Below, piece by piece: positions 62,193-64,000 of a stretch of 64,000 nt of DNA (its first letter is position 1; every line of letters starts with the position of its first letter). Made by a program: the position numbers and the translations under genes. The DNA comes from Conexibacter sp. DBS9H8 (GTDB taxonomy: Bacteria > Actinomycetota > Thermoleophilia > Solirubrobacterales > Solirubrobacteraceae), in assembly GCF_023330685.1 (NCBI RefSeq), contig NZ_CP097128.1:3224001-3288000 (forward strand), in the 5' to 3' direction. Under the pieces are notes generated by a model. The model was not told the origin of the DNA, did not search any database, and saw only the letters and a program-made list of their open reading frames with translations.

Positions 62193-62615
62193 TCAGGCCC
62201 GGGCGAACCAGAGCAGGGAGAGGACCGCGACGAGGAGGGCCGGAGCGAGGGTGAGGCTCGGGATCACCTCACCGAGGGCGACCCCGGAGACGGCGATCGC
62301 GACGATCATCGTCGCGGCGAGCAGCAGACAGGTCGGAACGATGGCGCGCCGGAGGATCAGCAGCACGCCCCCGACGGTTTCGAGCACCCCGGCGAGGATC
62401 TCCATGCCGGCCGGCCAGGGCAACCCGAAGCTGATGAACGCGTTGAGCTCCCAGTGGTGGAAGACGAACTTGACGAGTCCGGCCGGGATGAAGATGACGC
62501 CGGTGATGATCGCGGTGCGGACCGCGGCCGGGTGCGCGTTGACCCGGCGGTCGGGTTCGGCGATGAACCGATCGCGCAGCCGCGCGCGGCCCGAGTCGGT
62601 GAGAGTGGCCGCCAT
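62193..62615 (-). CDS. DoxX-like membrane protein
   Basis: A 140-residue protein with four hydrophobic helices: TAIITGVIFIPAGLVKFVF, PAGMEILAGVLETVGGVLLI, VPTCLLLAATMIVAIAV and LAPALLVAVLSLLWF. This is the compact four-helix DoxX/DoxD-like pattern (P-A-G-x-x-K-F, GG-x-LLI). The family is linked to quinone or thiosulfate redox chemistry or membrane stress, but most members are unassigned. It follows another membrane-protein gene by 20 nt. Confidence 0.82.
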   Translation of the reverse strand: MAATLTDSGRARLRDRFIAEPDRRVNAHPAAVRTAIITGVIFIPAGLVKFVFHHWELNAFISFGLPWPAGMEILAGVLETVGGVLLILRRAIVPTCLLLAATMIVAIAVSGVALGEVIPSLTLAPALLVAVLSLLWFARA

Positions 62616-62635
62616 CTGGCGACCACTCTAGGGGG

Positions 62636-63142
62636 TCAGCGGGGCTTCGCGCCCGCCGTGAATTCGCTCACGAGGTCGGAGAAGTGGCGCTCGGGATCGC
62701 GCACGCCCTCGGCCTCCATCCGCGCGACCGTCGTCGCCGCCGGCCGCTCCGGGTTGGCCATCATCCGGAACGCCGTTCTGATCAGGAGACCCATGGTGAC
62801 GAGCAGACCGAGCACGGCGGCGCCCATCACCCACCAGGCGCCGGCGCCCGACACGACGGTGATCAGCGCGATGAGGCCGACGATCACCCACGTGGCGGCG
62901 ACCTGGGAGACGATCCAGTTGCGCGGCACTCGCATCCCCCTGACTCCGGGATGTTCGACGGCGTCGCCCTGGCTGGGGTGGACGCGATCGCGCGGAACCC
63001 AGACGGAATCCTCGCCGACCACCTCACGCAGCTCGTCGGTGAGCTCGGCATTGAGCTCGGGGGAGAGCCTCGGCTCGTCGACCTCGACCGACCGGACCTC
63101 GGTGGTGCGGCTTCGGGCATCGTCGCGCGTTGCAGCAGTCAT
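62636..63142 (-). CDS. Hypothetical membrane protein with two helices
   Basis: A 168-residue protein: a polar N-terminus (about 80 residues) containing VPRDRVHPSQGDAVEHPG, two transmembrane helices (about 80-100 VSQVAATWVIVGLIALITVV and 105-125) and an Arg/Glu-rich cytoplasmic tail ending FTAGAKPR. No family was recognised. With the DoxX-like gene it forms a two-gene unit inserted between rplA and rplJ. Confidence 0.75.
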   Translation of the reverse strand: MTAATRDDARSRTTEVRSVEVDEPRLSPELNAELTDELREVVGEDSVWVPRDRVHPSQGDAVEHPGVRGMRVPRNWIVSQVAATWVIVGLIALITVVSGAGAWWVMGAAVLGLLVTMGLLIRTAFRMMANPERPAATTVARMEAEGVRDPERHFSDLVSEFTAGAKPR

Positions 63143-63303
63143 GGGAGTCCTCCTTGTGGACGGGTTGCACAGGAAGAACTGCCCGTTTTCGCGGAGTCGA
63201 ACCGCAGCTGACCTGCAAACTTCTCGAGCTCTTCAGCGCCGGCAGAGGAGCGAACGCACCCGTGACGGACCGGGGTGGCCCCCCTGCCACCCCGAAACGG
63301 CGG

Positions 63304-63343
63304 GCGGCCCGGGCCCTCCGATCGGATCGAGGGCCCGGGCCGC
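63304..63343 (-). terminator. Terminator downstream of rplA
   Basis: A perfect 15-bp GC-rich stem (63304-63318 / 63329-63343) with a 10-nt loop begins 41 nt past the rplA stop codon. A TTT follows about ten bases later on the minus strand. It separates rplA from the inserted membrane genes. Confidence 0.88.
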
Positions 63344-63384
63344 ACCGGACAGACGTGGGCGCCGAAGCGCCGACCCGGCTCGGG

Positions 63385-64000
63385 TCAGGCGGCGGCGGGC
63401 TCGCCGACCAGGTCGCGGGTGAGGGTCGGGTCGACCTTGACACCCGGCCCCATCGTCGAGGCGAAGGTGACGCTGCGGATGTAGCGGCCCTTGGCGGCCG
63501 ACGGCTTGGCGCGGATCAGCTCCTCGATCACCGCCTGGTAGTTCTCCAGCAGCGCGAGCTCCTCGAAGTCGCGCTTGCCGATGACGAGGTGGACGATCGC
63601 GTTGCGGTCGGTCCGGTACTCGACCTTGCCGGCCTTGGACTCCTCGATCGCCTTGGCGACGTCCATCGTCACGGTGCCGACCTTCGGGTTGGGCATCTTG
63701 CCCGACGGACCGAGGATCCGGCCGAGGCGGCCGACGATCGGCATCATGTCCGGGGTCGCGATGGCGACGTCGAAGTCGTCAAAGCCCTCCTGGATCCGCT
63801 TGGCGAGGTCCTCGCCGCCGACGACGTCCGCGCCGGCCTCCTCCGCCTCCCGGACCTTGTCACCCTGGGCGAACACGGCGATCTTGACCTCCTTGCCGAG
63901 GCCGTTGGGCAGCGCGACGGTGCCGCGCAGCTGCTCGTCGGCGTGCCGGACGTTGAGGCCGGTCTTGACGTGAACCTCGACGGACTCGTTGAACTTGGCC
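63385..64000 (-). CDS. rplA: 50S ribosomal protein L1 (uL1), 5' end beyond window
   Basis: uL1 forms the L1 stalk that guides tRNA release from the E site. The first part lies outside the window; about 204 residues of the usual roughly 230 are present, starting inside [20 protein letters not shown]. The signatures [40 protein letters not shown] and [15 protein letters not shown] are clear. It is expected to follow rplK outside the window. The stop is followed by a perfect 15-bp hairpin terminator. Confidence 0.98.
   Translation of the reverse strand, partial: AKFNESVEVHVKTGLNVRHADEQLRGTVALPNGLGKEVKIAVFAQGDKVREAEEAGADVVGGEDLAKRIQEGFDDFDVAIATPDMMPIVGRLGRILGPSGKMPNPKVGTVTMDVAKAIEESKAGKVEYRTDRNAIVHLVIGKRDFEELALLENYQAVIEELIRAKPSAAKGRYIRSVTFASTMGPGVKVDPTLTRDLVGEPAAA

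Overview
The window is 64 kb of very GC-rich chromosomal DNA from a bacterium whose translation and transcription genes are of actinobacterial type. High G+C, GTG/TTG starts, a Pkn-type Ser/Thr kinase, DivIVA-like coiled-coil proteins, an ANTAR regulator, a seven-iron FdxA-type ferredoxin and PucR/Lrp regulators all fit Actinomycetota. A deep-branching class such as Thermoleophilia is a reasonable guess, but no rRNA gene is present to settle it. I found no tRNA, rRNA, CRISPR array, insertion sequence or phage gene.

The frame of the window is the universal ribosomal/RNA-polymerase supercluster, all on the minus strand and read from high to low coordinates: rplA (63.4-64.0 kb), rplJ-rplL (60.8-61.8), rpoB-rpoC (48.2-56.0), rpsL-rpsG (7.7-8.6), fusA-tuf (3.3-6.6), then the S10 operon rpsJ-rplC-rplD-rplW-rplB-rpsS-rplV (1-3.0). 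The ancestral order is intact, but unrelated genes are inserted at almost every junction. Two membrane-protein genes lie between rplA and rplJ. A MATE transporter, a secreted Ser/Thr-rich protein, a cupin and a haloalkane dehalogenase lie between rplL and rpoB. About 39.6 kb of accessory genes lies between rpoC and rpsL, and a membrane-protein gene on the opposite strand lies between rpsG and fusA. Strong hairpin terminators mark most block edges.

The 39.6 kb block (8.6-48.1 kb) is a mosaic of small modules. From low to high coordinates: a 44-codon signal-peptide ORF and an M3 dipeptidyl carboxypeptidase; an anti-sigma kinase/STAS pair next to a decayed BLUF photoreceptor domain; a DivIVA-like protein; a sulfide:quinone-oxidoreductase-like flavoprotein and an ANTAR regulator; a zinc-ribbon protein translationally linked to FtsH; a Ser/Thr kinase with a lipoprotein; divergent ald and Lrp genes; a ferredoxin / Fe-S-type HTH regulator / hemerythrin operon behind a perfect 23-bp palindrome; two class III aminotransferases flanking a PucR regulator; a large secreted Asp-box protein; a frameshifted gene and a nucleotidyltransferase-like pair; an AidB-type acyl-CoA dehydrogenase with a crotonase; a cupin / sugar nucleotidyltransferase / UDP-sulfoquinovose synthase group; coiled-coil and response-regulator / GGDEF-EAL signalling genes; a Vps62-like protein with a 12-bp tandem repeat; DUF427; a MoaD-like / beta-propeller / class II amidotransferase cassette; and a sugar-porter-type MFS transporter.

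The most distinctive systems to follow up are the palindrome-controlled ferredoxin/Fe-S sensor/hemerythrin operon (21.76-23.35 kb), the sulfolipid-type sugar pathway (34.6-37.3 kb), the MoaD-like/propeller/amidotransferase cassette (44.3-46.5 kb), the 43-nt hairpin in the rplJL leader (62.02-62.07 kb) and the broken-up but order-preserving ribosomal supercluster itself. Gene identities rest on motif recognition by eye. No database search was run.
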